A DNA stretch of 64,000 nt from Diphasiastrum complanatum. Taxonomy: Eukaryota; Streptophyta; Lycopodiopsida; Lycopodiales; Lycopodiaceae. Of this stretch, positions 32,102 through 42,759 are shown one piece after another. The notes under the pieces were generated by a model. The model had not been told where the DNA came from. It made no database searches and saw only the letters and a list, made by a program, of their open reading frames with translations. Location of the stretch: contig CM055104.1 in the NCBI GenBank assembly GCA_029204225.1, forward strand, positions 51,115,457-51,179,456, written 5' to 3'. A program made the translations under genes and the position numbers. Every line of letters starts with the position of its first letter. The stretch's first letter is position 1.

Positions 32102-33080
32102 TGAAGAAACAAAATGTTTCTAGCTACAAAGCCTTGCTAGCTTTCATCTCTCAACCTGACGAAGATGTTCGCGAACACGAAAGTCATGAGACACGAAACA
32201 CGAAAAGTTTCGCCAACACGAAAGTCAAAGGAGACGAAGACGAATGGTTCGCGAACACAAAAGATTCATGAACGAGAATCTTTTGCGGTCCAATATGAGA
32301 GAAAGGCGGACGAGCAAAACGAAACCAACGACGCGACACGAAAAATGTTGCAAAATCCATTTTGCCCTCACGCTCCAAAGAGTACCAGCAAAGATCGCGC
32401 AAGTACCCAGAAGTACAAAAATATGATCTGATGGCATGACATCAGCAGATACTCCCTAGGTCGTGGCTAATCTGTCACTCTTGTAATTCTCTGATTAGTT
32501 GTAGATGCTTAATCACTCTAATCTTAGATTTACATAGAGCAACTATGCTTACTGGATGATACTTGACATATAGATCAATAGAGCACACATACATTGTAAT
32601 GTAGTAGTCTCATGCTAGTAAGCAATCAAGACGAAATACAGATAACATGTTCGCCTGCGTGCGAGACGAGTTCGGTGATCAGGATCCGTGAGAGAAGTGT
32701 ATCTCTCTCACACCAGCGCACTACGTGGATTTGCATGCAGTGGAATCAGAGAAAAATCAATATAGATGATTTTCTTGTTGTGTCTGATCTCGAATGCTAA
32801 TGCGTCTGCTGTTTATTTGTGTGTCTAACTAAGTTTTCTTGTTCATTTGAATTCCGCACCTTGGTTGAAATTATGTTGAATGCTGCATTAATTTTATAAA
32901 CGTAGATCAGCAGTGCCTGACTACACTCTGGAGGACTGTAGGAGTGATTTAGCTGGCAATGTCCAGCAATCGCATCTGAACTCCATCTGAGGCAAAAGAG
33001 AGAGTCATGGTTCCTTCGCGAAAGCTTCACGATCCTCCTCATACTCTCAACAGTGGTATCAGAGTATATCACGCTCAACA
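32102..33080 (+). repeat. 5' LTR of copia element C (979 bp)
   Basis: It begins TGAAGAAACAAAATGTTTC and ends CTCAACA. It is flanked on the left by TCCAT (32097-32101), the mutated partner of TCCAC at 38424-38428. It is rich in ACGAAA words and carries TTCGCGAA palindromes at 32168 and 32248. Compared with LTRs at 37397 and 39829 it has lost about 43 bp near 32688, between two ATCC words. Its last 28 bases include an extra primer-binding-site copy. Confidence 0.85.
33054..33065 (+). other. Extra PBS copy inside the LTR end of C
   Basis: TGGTATCAGAGT inside the LTR, 28 bp before the functional-position site. The same extra copy is present in the 3' LTR (near 38397-38408) and absent from the related LTR of D. 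Confidence 0.8.
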
Positions 33081-33081
33081 G

Positions 33082-33093
33082 TGGTATCAGAGC
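33082..33093 (+). other. Primer-binding site of element C
   Basis: TGGTATCAGAGC, the standard match to the 3' end of plant initiator-Met tRNA, one base after the LTR end. Confidence 0.88.
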
Positions 33094-33196
33094 AGGTTAT
33101 CCTGTCATATTCTGACATAGCCAAGAAGCTAGCATATCCAAGAGGCCAAGCATTCAGACAAACAACCATCAACAAGGGAATAGACTTCAAGAAACA

Positions 33197-34140
33197 ATGG
33201 CTTCAATTAGCAACATGTAGAGCAAGATCTACACAATACTTGATTCTTCAGGATCTAACTTTCTAGCCTGGAAAGTCAAGACATCTTTGATACTCAAGGG
33301 AGAAGGACTCTTCCCTTGGGTGGTTGGCAGAGAAGAAATGCCTACGACAACAAGCAAGGAGCTACGCGAGTGGAGGGAGAAAAATGACAAGGCAATAGTC
33401 TTGCTATCATCTTCCATCGAAGATAGTCTCACACTTGACCCGGCAATACTCTCCAAAGCTAAGGAGATGTGGGATGCATTGCTCACAAGATTTCAGACGA
33501 AATCAAGAAGTCAAATCATGATGCTGGAAGATCAGCTGACGAATTTGCAGTGGGATGGAAGAGACCTCACTTCTTTCGTAAGATTGATGAAGGATTTGTT
33601 TCTATCACTACATAACGCTGGAACAGAGAACACAGTGTTAGTTGAGAAGTAGCTAACGAACCTGTTGAGAGCCTTACCCAGATCATTCCAGACAACAATG
33701 ACCCTGCTCGCGAAAGATCCTACCATGAACCTCGAAAAGGCGATTGTCGAGATTTGAGAGAAAGTCGAGGCCAGAGAACATCTTGATCACAAAGATGGTT
33801 TTGACCAGGCCCTCTACGGCAACAAAGAAAAATCCAAGAGCCTAAGAGGGAGTCGAATCAGAGGTAGGATCGTGATTAGCAAGCAGAGGGGACCATTAAG
33901 AGCAACTGGAAGAGCAAAGGGAGGTTGAAACAACAAGGTGCAGACAAGAAAACTTGCGTGAGATGTAGAAGAGATGGGCACATGGTAGATACATGCTGGC
34001 TCAATCCCAAGATTGAGTGTATTCATTGCCATAAGAAGGGTACATAGCCATGGATTGCCGCCAAAACCCAAGAAACAAATAAGCATAGAACAGACAAGAG
34101 AACAGCAACAGTTCATCCTATGTCGAGGAGCCCGAGAGCT
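33197..34140 (+). pseudogene. Copia C gag with zinc knuckle
   Basis: The start MASISNM is followed by a TAG where D has CAG. The frame continues LAWKVKTSLILKGEGLFPWVVG, then SQIMMLEDQLTNLQWDGRDL, with further stops at the Gln of EKQLT (CAG to TAG) and the Arg of EIREK (CGA to TGA), then a shift. The knuckle region (about 33955-34065) has a one-base loss in the second CCHC. The protein would form the particle. Most stops are C-to-T changes. Confidence 0.85.
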
Positions 34141-34925
34141 TGAAAATGGGCGAAGAAAGAACGAACAGAAACTATTCGACCACCTATATCTGTGAAGACA
34201 TGTGTGCAGCATCGACATCTGACACACATGAGGTGATTCTAGACTCAGGAGCCACCTCACACTCCATGACATCAAGACATATAATGTATGATTTTAGAAG
34301 TGCAGATCTCTCAAGATTCATAGTTCTTGGAGATGGATCTAGACATCAAGTGAACGGTATTGGTTCACTATGGCTCAACACTAATGACAAAGATAGACGA
34401 CTCGAAGATGTTCTGGTCGTGCCTACTCTGCAACAAGACTTGCTCTCTGTAGCAAGAATAACAGATGCAGGGATGCGTGTGACGTTTTCTGACGAAGCAT
34501 GCAATGTGATTGATGCCAATACTAGTACTTTGATTGCTCAAGGCAGAAGGAAAGGGAACCTTTATCATCTGAAGGTATGCCTACCTGAAGATCAGGTGCA
34601 TCAGACTCATGATGACCAACTAGACACTCTGTGGCATAGAAGACTCTGCCACATGAACTCAATGGCACTTTATCAAGCAAGCCATCATGGAGCGATAACA
34701 AGGGTCAGCATCTCAAATGCAACCAGTTCGACCACTTGTGATGCATGTTTGAAAGACAAGATGTCGCGCACTCCATTCATCAAAGACTCCTACAGAACGA
34801 CAAAGATTCTGGAGCTAGTGCATTCTGACATCTGCGGACCATTCAACGTGATCTCAGTAGGAGGTTCAAAATATTATATAATCTTCATTGATGATTATAG
34901 CAAATTTGCCATTTATTTAGAATAA
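34140..34925 (+). pseudogene. Copia C protease and pre-integrase domain
   Basis: This open stretch of 261 codons holds the protease block VILDSGATSHSMTS (catalytic Asp at 34242-34244, intact), DVLVVPTLQQDLLSVARITD, the HHCC-type pre-integrase region (LWHRRLCHMNSM ... CDACLKDKMSRTPF), then HSDICGPFN and IFIDDYSKF, the start of the integrase core. It ends at a TAA at 34923. The protease would cut the polyprotein. Confidence 0.88.
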
Positions 34926-34988
34926 TATGAAGCACTTGATAAACTCACAGAATATCTGACTTGGGCTGAGAGATGTATAGGCAGCAAA

Positions 34989-35500
34989 GTGAAGCAGATC
35001 AGAACAGATCAAGCTGGCGAATACATCTCAAATCGCTTCACTGACTTCTGCAATGATCGTGGCATCATTCACAGAAGAACTGCAGCCTACACACCGCAAC
35101 ACAATGGTGTTGCTGAGCGAAAGAATAGGACCCTGATGGAAGCAGCCATAGGCATGATGGTCTATTCGAAGGCTCCAAGGGCACTGTGGGCTGAAGCAGT
35201 AGCTATAGTCGCATACATCCAGAACAGGATAGGAAAGTCTGGTGTTCCTCACTCGACACCATGCTATGGTGGGGTAGAAAGCCCAACCTTTCTCACGTCA
35301 GAATCTTTGGCTGTGCAGCTTATGCACATATTTCTAATAAGCCTCAAAAGAAGCTTGATGAGAAAGCCAAACAGGGATTTCTGGTAGGTTATGACAACAA
35401 TTCATCATACTATAGAATCTACATGCCAGACACAAACACTGTGAAAATAGTGAGAGATGTCATATTTGATGAGAGCAGGACAATGGCCAATGACGACCCT
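34989..35500 (+). pseudogene. Copia C integrase core and C-terminus
   Basis: The frame reads IRTDQAGEYIS, AAYTPQHNGVAERKNRTLMEA and APRALWAEAVA. The DDE-type Asp and Glu positions are visible in TDQ and AERKNR context. A one-base shift near 35275 moves the frame to LSHVRIFGCAAYAHI and KQGFLVGYDNNSSYYRIY. The enzyme would insert the cDNA. Confidence 0.86.
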
Positions 35501-36720
35501 ATCAACTACGAAGTTCTGGAAAGACAGTACTATGACCTGTCGCCGATGACAGAGGGAGTAGAAGACGAACACAAAAACAAAGATTTTCGAGTCGCCTCTC
35601 ATTCGAGCGACGAATCTGACAAAGAAAGATTCGAGAGGCAGCCTGCCACAATTCCTGTAAACCAAGATGGTTTCGGACCGAGTAGAGCAGACAAAGGCAA
35701 GGGCATAGCTGTTCCAGGAGGATCTCCCAGAAGGTCGACAAGACCACGAAGAGCGCCAGCAAGATATGTGCCAGGCAGCTCAACTTCCACATCACAAGAG
35801 TTCTGTGGGTTCAGTGGCGAACCACAGACTTTTGAGAAAGTGATTGACAGTCCAGAAAAGGATAGATGGATCCAAGCCATGAACGGAGAGATGCAGTCCA
35901 TGAGGAAGAACCAGCTATGGACGTTGGAGCCATTACCACATAAGTGCAAGACTGTCAAATGCAAATGGGTCTTCAAGTTCAAATACGGACCAGATGAGAA
36001 TGTGACGAAATACAAGGCAAGATTGGTAGCGAAAGATTTCTCTCAGAGATATGCTATTGATTACTCTGAAACTTCTCTCCTATCATCAAACATTTGTCCC
36101 TACATATGTTATTTGCATATGCAACAACTTATGACCTCAGAATCCACATTGTGGATGAGAAGACAACCTTCTTGCATGGCAAACTAGACGAAGAGGTCTA
36201 TATGGATCAACTCCCAGGATATGTCTCGAATTCACTTCTTGACTATGCATGCATAATGCATAGAAGCATCTACGGTCTGAAACAATCAGCCCGACAATGG
36301 TACAAGAAGAAAGATCAAGCCCTGAAATAATTAGGATTCAAGCCTCTGTTGGCTAATTCTAATGTATATGTCAGAGTTATAGATGGGCAGATCACCATTG
36401 TGGATGTGTATGTGGACGACACTCTGATACTTTGCAGGAGTGAGCAACTAATTGCTGAAGTAAAGGCAGACATCTCGAAACATTTTGAGATAGTGGATCT
36501 GGGAGAAGCCAGGTGTTACCTAGGCTTACAAATTAAAAGGGACTATGAGGGAGATAAGCTATACCTTCACCAGTCCAGATACACCCAGAAGATCCTAAAG
36601 GACTCTGGGATGCTGAACTGCAAAGGAGCAAACACTCCAATGCTCGCAAGGACGGTGCGGACGAATGATGACTGTCCAAAGACTGAGGAAGAAGGAGAAC
36701 AAATGCAGCTCACACCTTAA
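35500..36720 (+). pseudogene. Copia C reverse transcriptase
   Basis: An acidic/basic linker (RPRRAPARYVPGS) precedes the polymerase: WIQAMNGEMQSMRKNQLWTLEPLP, CKWVFKFKYGPDENVTKYKARLVAK, a shift with loss of sequence near 36070, KTTFLHGKLDEEVYM, IYGLKQSARQWYKK, a TAA, then DVYVDDTLIL with the YVDD active site at 36409-36420, and CYLGLQIKR. It ends at a TAA near 36720 (Tyr position of the PYR motif). Confidence 0.87.
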
Positions 36721-37380
36721 AGGAAGCTGATAGGATCACTGATGTACCTTGTAGATAACACATGTCCTGATATTGCTTATGTAGTATTCAAGATGAGCCA
36801 ATTCTGCACGAATCCAGGCTCGACACATTTGAAGATTGAGAAATGAATTTTGCAATATCTTCAATTAACAAGGGATTACGGGCTGTGTTATTGTTGTGGT
36901 GCAAGTTTCAGGATACTTTCCTACAGCGATGCTAGCTGGGCATCTCTCAAGGACGACTGTAAAAGCGTCTAAGGAGGATGCACCATCGCATCAGGAGCAG
37001 CAGTTCTCTGGGTCAGCAAGAAGCAGACCATTGTAGTCCAGTCATCATGTGAAGCAGTATATGTTGCAGCAGCAAAGATGGCCAACGAGATAATCTGGTT
37101 AAGACAGTTCCTAGACGAATTGGGCGAAACAAGGAACGAGCTCCTGATCTTGTAGATGGACAACACCTCTGCAATATAGCTGATGAAAGATCTCGTGTTC
37201 CATTCCAGAACGAAGCACATTGCGATTAAGTACCACTTGATAAGGGATCTAATTGAAAAGAAGATGTTGCAGACCAGCTTAATCTGAACGAGAGACATGG
37301 TTGCTGACATCTTCACCAAAGCCCTGGACAAAGGACTCTTTGAGAGACAGAGGAGCAGTCTCGGGATCATAAAGCTATCA
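36721..37380 (+). pseudogene. Copia C RNase H
   Basis: It continues RKLIGSLMYLVDNTCPDIAY, YSDASWASLKDD, SSCEAVYVAAAKMANEIIWLRQFL, MDNTSAI, RTKHIAIKYHLIRD and ADIFTKALDKGLF. In-frame stops occur at five or more places (for example the Arg of KRILQ, TGA; the Gln of AIQLMK, TAG). RNase H would remove the RNA template. The final frame runs on into the LTR. Confidence 0.86.
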
Positions 37381-37382
37381 TG

Positions 37383-37396
37383 CTTTGAGAGAGAGC
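37383..37396 (+). other. Polypurine tract of element C
   Basis: The purine-rich TTGAGAGAGAGC immediately precedes the 3' LTR start TGAAGAAAC at 37397, the usual site for plus-strand priming. Confidence 0.7.
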
Positions 37397-38423
37397 TGAA
37401 GAAACAAAATGTTTCTAAGTACAAAGCCTTGCTAGCTTTCAGCCCTCAACCTGATGAAGATGTTCGCGAACACAAAAGTCAGGAGACACGAAACACAAAA
37501 AGTTTCGCGAACACGAAAGTCAAAGGAGACGAAGACGAACAGTTCGCAAACACGAAAGATTCATGAATGAGAATCTTTTGCGGTCCAATATGAGAGAAAG
37601 GCAGACGAGCAAAACGAAACCAACGACGCGACACAAAAATGTCGCGAAACCCATTTTGCCCTCACGCTCCAAAGAGTACCAGCAAAGATCACGCAAGTAC
37701 CCAAAAGTACAAAAATCTGATCTGATGGCATGATGTCAACAGATACTCCCTAGGTCATGGCTAATCTTCCACTCTTGTAATTCCATGATTAGTTGTAGAT
37801 GCTTAATCACTCTAATCTTAGATTTACATAGAGCGACTATAATTACTGGATGATTCTTGACATATAGATCAACAGAGCACACATACAGTGTAATGTAGTA
37901 GTCTGATGCTAGTAAGCAATCAAGACGAAATACAGATAACAAGTCCGCCTGCGTGCGAGACGAGTTCTGTGATCAGGATCCATAGAGATCCAAAAGTCCG
38001 CTAGTAAGCGAGACATACATCCCTGAGAGAAGTGTATCTCTCTCACACCAGCGCACTGCGTGGATTTGCATGCAGTGCTTGAAAAAATTAAAGAAAAATC
38101 AATATAGATGATTTTTTTTGTTGTGTCTGATCTCGAATGCTAATGCGTCTACTGTTTATTCGTGTGTCTAACTAAGTTTCCTTGTTCATTTGAGTTCCGC
38201 ACCTTGGTTGAAACTATGTTGAATGCTGCATTAATTTTATAAACTTAGATCAATAGTGCTTGACTACACTCTGGAGGACTGTAGGAGTGATTCAGTTGGT
38301 AGTGTCCAGCAATCGCATCTAAACTCCATCTCAGGCTAAAGAGAGAGTCATTGTTTCTTCACGAAAGCTTCACAATCCTCCTCATACTCTCAACAGTGGT
38401 ATCAGAGCATATCACACTCAACA
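37397..38423 (+). repeat. 3' LTR of copia element C (1027 bp)
   Basis: It starts TGAAGAAACAAAATGTTTC and ends ATATCACACTCAACA, followed by the target duplication TCCAC (38424-38428). It matches 32102-33080 with scattered differences (about one in twenty by eye) and keeps the roughly 43 bp lost from the 5' LTR. It includes TTCGCGAA at 37463 and 37504 and the extra PBS copy near its end. Confidence 0.87.
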
Positions 38424-38550
38424 TCCACCCAGGGGAAGAGTCCTTCGCTCTTGAGTATCAAAGATGTCTTAACTTTCCAGGCTAGAAAGTTAGATCCTGA
38501 AGAATCAAGTATTGTGCAGATCTTGCTCTGCATGTTGCTGATTGAAGCCA
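38424..38550 (-). pseudogene. Copia D gag N-terminus
   Basis: The minus strand reads MASISNMQSKICTIL and SGSNFLAWKVKTSLILKSEGLFPWV, with its ATG at 38551-38549 created across the solo LTR border. Its end joins in frame to the gag fragment at 32101 once element C and one TCCAC are removed. Confidence 0.87.
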
Positions 38551-39706
38551 TGTTGATAGATCCCCTGCTCTAGAGGACCTGTTGTTTACTCGTTTCTCTG
38601 ATTCTTTCTACTTCTTCAGAACCATTTCTGCCTGTTACCAGACTTAAAGACATTCGTTAGATGTCTTCTTGATTTAACAATGCCAACCCAAGCAGAAGGG
38701 ACAGAGTGTCGTTTTAGTATTTTCTTTATGTCCTGCCTGTCAGAGGACAACTCAGGGACGTCGCTCTTGAATGCACTTACATTCTACATGGATGCAAGCC
38801 AAGAACGCTCATTTACAGATCAGCATACAAACCAATGAACGTTGTACAGATTCTACAGCTACCTACACTTAAAACGGACTGAAATCAAAGCCTACACTAC
38901 ATTAACACTGAACTACCTTGCATAAATTGACAAAACAATAAACAAGAAACTAATCTACAGCATGTTAGAAGTCCAAGAATCAAGAAACCAACCAGCCTTT
39001 TGATTCTTGGACGTCCCAAGAACATCAATAACTGGATTGTACAGAGATATGCAAGAATCACACCACAGATCCAGCCTATTTAGTTTACTTGAATGCTGGC
39101 TCCTGCATTAATCCACAAGAAAACAAGAAATCTAATCCACAACTAGGAAAACAAGAAAACTAATCCACTCTAAATCCACAACCACACACAATATGAATGG
39201 AAGGGCATGATCATAGGGACATCACTCAAGAAAACCATCATGATCAAGGAGCTTAGTGTAGCATCAAACTCATGGGAAATCGTCTTATTAAGCATGGATA
39301 GATACAATGCAAAAAGTTTCTTTTCACAAAGAGGGAGTCTCTTAAATAAGCAAGAGAGCTCCTTAGGTGGCATCCTAGTGGAATTTCCACATTTCACAAA
39401 TTACAAGTGGAATAATGCTCTCCACTAGAAGTCACCATCAAAAGGTGGCTCACTCTACTTTCTTTAAGAGAGGTCTACTTGCATTTATTACATTTGCTTA
39501 GAAATACTAGGTCCTACATGGTCATTCCATCTTCCGGGATTCACCATGAGGCTTACACAGTTCTTGCATGTCTTTCCTAGCTAGTATTTCTCGGCTCTCA
39601 GTCTTCATTAGTCTCATCTTCTCAGAGACCTCCTCGGTCTAAGGTGAGAGGTGCTCTTGAGTTGCTCTGTCCGAGTATCTTGGGGATTTGTCAGAATCAG
39701 CCAACA
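38551..39706. mobile_element. Solo LTR E (1156 bp) inserted at the gag start of D
   Basis: It begins TGTTGATAG and ends CAGCCAACA (TGTTG...CAACA), flanked by a perfect AGCCA duplication (38546-38550 and 39707-39711). Excision joins the leader and gag start of D exactly as in element C. There is no coding capacity and no primer-binding site inside. Frames at 39170-39428 are by-products. Confidence 0.85.
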
Positions 39707-39828
39707 AGCCATTGCTTCTTGAAGTCTGTTCCCTTGTTGATGGTTGTTTGTCTGAATGCTTCGCCTCCTGGATCTGTTAGCTTCTTGGTTATGTTAGAAT
39801 ATGACAGGATAGCTTGCTCTGATACCAC
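39707..39828 (-). other. Leader and primer-binding site of copia D
   Basis: On the minus strand GTGGTATCAGAGC directly follows the LTR end. A leader then matches that of element C (33094-33196) almost base for base up to the gag ATG. Unlike C there is only one primer-binding site. Confidence 0.85.
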
Positions 39829-40834
39829 TGTTGAGAGGTATGAGGAGGATCGCAGCCGCAAAGCTTTTGCGAAGGAACCATGACTCTCTCTTTTGCCTCG
39901 GATGGAGTTCAGAAGCGATTGTTGGACACTGCCAACTAAATCACTCCTACAGTCCTCCAGAGTGTAGTCAGGCACTGCTGATCTACATTTATAAAATTAA
40001 TACAGCATTCAACATAGTTTCAACCAAGGTGCGAAATTCAAATGAACAAAAAAATTTAGTTAGACACATGAATAAACAGCAGACGCATTAGCATTCGAGA
40101 TCAAACACAGCAAGAAAATCATCTATATTGATTTTTCTCTGATTTCTTCAAGCACTGCATGCAAATCCACGCAGTGCGCTGGCATGAGAGAGATACACTT
40201 CTCTCACGGATGTATGTCTCGCTTACTAGCGGACTTTTGGATCTCTATGGATCCTGATCATAGAACTTGTCTCGCATGCAGACAGACTTGTTGTCTGTAT
40301 TTTGTCTTGATTGCTTACTAGCATCAGACTACTACATTACACTCTATGTGTGCTCTGTTGATCTATATGTCAAGTATCATCCAGTAAGTATAGTCGCTCT
40401 ATGTAAATCTAAGATTAGAGTGATTAAGCATCTACAGCTAATTAGGGAATTACAAGAGTGGCAAATTAGCCATGACCTAGAGAGTATCTGTTGACGTCAT
40501 GCCATCAGATTAGATTTTTGTACTTCTGGGTACTTGTGTTTTCTTTGTTGGTACTCTTTGGAGCGTGAGGGCAAAACGGGTTTCGCGACATTTTTCGTGT
40601 CGCGTCGTTGGTTTCGTTTTGCTAGTTTGCCTTTCTCTCCTATTGGACCGCAAAAGATTCTCGTTCGTGAATCTTTCGTGTTCGCGAACCGTTCGTCTTC
40701 ATCTCCTTTGACTTTTGTGTTCGTGAAACTTTTCGTGTTTCGTGTCCCCTGACTTTCATGTTCGCGAACATCTTTGTCATGTTGAGGGCTGAAAGCTAGC
40801 AAGGCTTTGTAGTTAGAAACATTTTGTTTCATCA
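39829..40834 (-). repeat. 5' LTR of copia D (1006 bp)
   Basis: Read on the minus strand it starts TGATGAAACAAAATG (40834) and ends CTCTCAACA (39829). It is the same family as the LTRs of C. It lies against AATAC (40835-40839), which is single-copy at the same point of the 3' LTR of F (53461-53465), showing that D inserted into the 5' LTR of F. Confidence 0.85.
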
Positions 40835-41520
40835 AATACAAGCAGGATAGGATTTAAACGTAGAACTTGCCCATCAAGTTTAGGCTTTTGCGGTATCCGT
40901 AATGGCTTAAGTTATTTAGTTCTAAGTTTAAACTACCATGGACACTGCACATAGATATGTAGTTTCCAGTTATTTCAAGTTATGTAAAAGTTAGTCACAA
41001 AGGTCCATTGGGGGTTTGTCCCATGGCACCAATGTGATTCAAAGTTAAGTTAGTCCCATAGTGCATTTTTGTAAGTGACCACCACTCCAAGTATATATAA
41101 GAGTGGAAGAGTCCATTTTCGACAAGAACCTCATTTGCAATACATGCCTATCTTTCTCTCTGAGTGTTCTCCCTTGTGTGGTTCCATGTATTGTGTTGCT
41201 TCACATTGTACTGTATATTCTTCATCTGGAAATAGGTTAAGTTAATCTAGGCCCTCCATTCTCTAGTAGCGTAAGCCTTAGAAGAGGAGATTTAGTTTAG
41301 GGTGTTATCTTTTAGGTTGAGCCGTCATTTGTTATAAACTAAGGAGAGAAAAGAGAGAAGAGTGGATCTTACCTATCATAATACTCACCACCATGCTCAT
41401 GGCTGTCTTCTTGCATCCATATCCATGCTAGCTGAAAATAGCCTTAGTGAGGGTTAGTTGGGAGAAGCCATAACTCGTACTAGTTGGAGCTATAGCTAGA
41501 AGGATGTTGAAGATCCAACA
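40835..41520 (+). repeat. 5' LTR of gag-only element F (truncated at left by D)
   Basis: It matches 53461-54135 along its length and ends GATCCAACA. The first 53 bases of the LTR are missing, replaced by element D. It contains a TATATAAG element near 41094. It is followed by the primer-binding site at 41521. Confidence 0.87.
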
Positions 41521-41536
41521 TTGGCACCGTTGTCGC
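41521..41536 (+). other. Primer-binding site of element F
   Basis: TTGGCACCGTTGTCGC directly after the LTR resembles the TGGCGCCGTTGYCG sites of Tat/Athila-like plant gypsy elements, with one change. It differs from the Met-type sites of the other elements here. Confidence 0.7.
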
Positions 41537-41988
41537 TCTTCTTCACCATCTTTGCTTGTTCTCTAGCTTTTGTTTTTTGTTTTAAGCTATTTATTACTTT
41601 GTCTAGCTTAGTATTTTTTTCATTTCTCGTTCTAATACCCTTTGTAGCTTGTATTTCTGTTCTTTCTTTGTTCTACAGCATGGTCGCAGGTTAAGATCGC
41701 CGTTCTTCAAGGGAGGAGATGGGCTCCAAGAACTTTTGACTGCACCATTGTGACAATGGAGTTTTTGCTTGTTTGTAGGTTGCAAGATCTAAGTTGAAGG
41801 AGAGGCCCAACCAGCATCCTTCCACACCCATCAGCCGGCCATCTTCCACGCTCTTCCACAGCCTCCCTTGCACGCTCTTCTAGCCCTGGAGATCCATATC
41901 CTTGGCTGGCCATCAAGCATTGTGGATAACAACCATCTCTGTGTGTGGTACTCTATGGGAGTTACGTTGTACAAAAACATACCTACCC

Positions 41989-42070
41989 AAGCGCAAGCAT
42001 CTCCAATGCAGATTCACACAAGCAGCTAGAAGCGCAAGCATCTCCAATGCAGATTCACACAAGCAGCTAG
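41989..42070 (+). repeat. 41-bp tandem duplication in the leader of F
   Basis: Two exact or nearly exact copies starting AGCGCAAGCATCTCCAATGC, at 41989 and 42030. Confidence 0.9.
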
Positions 42071-42309
42071 AAGCTCATCTTCCCTGCGAGTTAGCATTAG
42101 TGGTAGCAGAAAACCTCTCTGTTCAGGCCTTCGATCGTTGAGATTCATCTCCAACAGCCAATCTCCCTCAATGCGCCGCCCTCTCTACTGATCTCTAATA
42201 CTTGCTAAATCCTGAGCCTCCCCTTTTCAAGCAACACCCATGCCCAACCTGACCCTGTCCCACACTAGCTGGAAGTCTGAATCTTGGCAGCCAACATCGT
42301 TTTCTATAG

Positions 42310-42560
42310 CCACAACGGGTTCTGTAGCCCACGACAGTCATTCACCAGCGTCTTTCGAACAGCCACAGCCCTGTTTTAGGCAGGGTTTGATTTGATTCAA
42401 CAGGGCACATTATGCAATTCTTCTATCTGTAGCCCACGGCAGTCATTCAACAACGTTTTTCCAATAGCCATCTGCCTCGTTTTAAGCATGGATTGTTTTG
42501 ATTCAACAGGGCACATTCAACAACGTTTCTCCAACAACCATCAGCCTCGTTCCACACTCT
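42310..42560 (+). repeat. Imperfect direct repeats in the leader of F
   Basis: The blocks TGTAGCCCACGRCAGTCATT, GATTCAACAGGGCACATT and the Cys/Ser-poor spacer between them recur two to three times with a period of about 115 bp. They precede the GCGAGTCAT array. Confidence 0.7.
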
Positions 42561-42759
42561 ATCTGATTTCGAAGTTCACCCAGCTTTGTGAAATATCTAT
42601 CCTCTCTAAGTGTAGTCAGTCTAATTTATTATATATGACTTATTCACCTTAGCCTCTGAATAAGACACGTTTCTCATCTCTCACTGATAAGACTGTTCTT
42701 GGAAAAGGTGATGATACAAAGCTTGAGATTAAGGTTAGCAGTCATTCCAGGCAGTTCCA

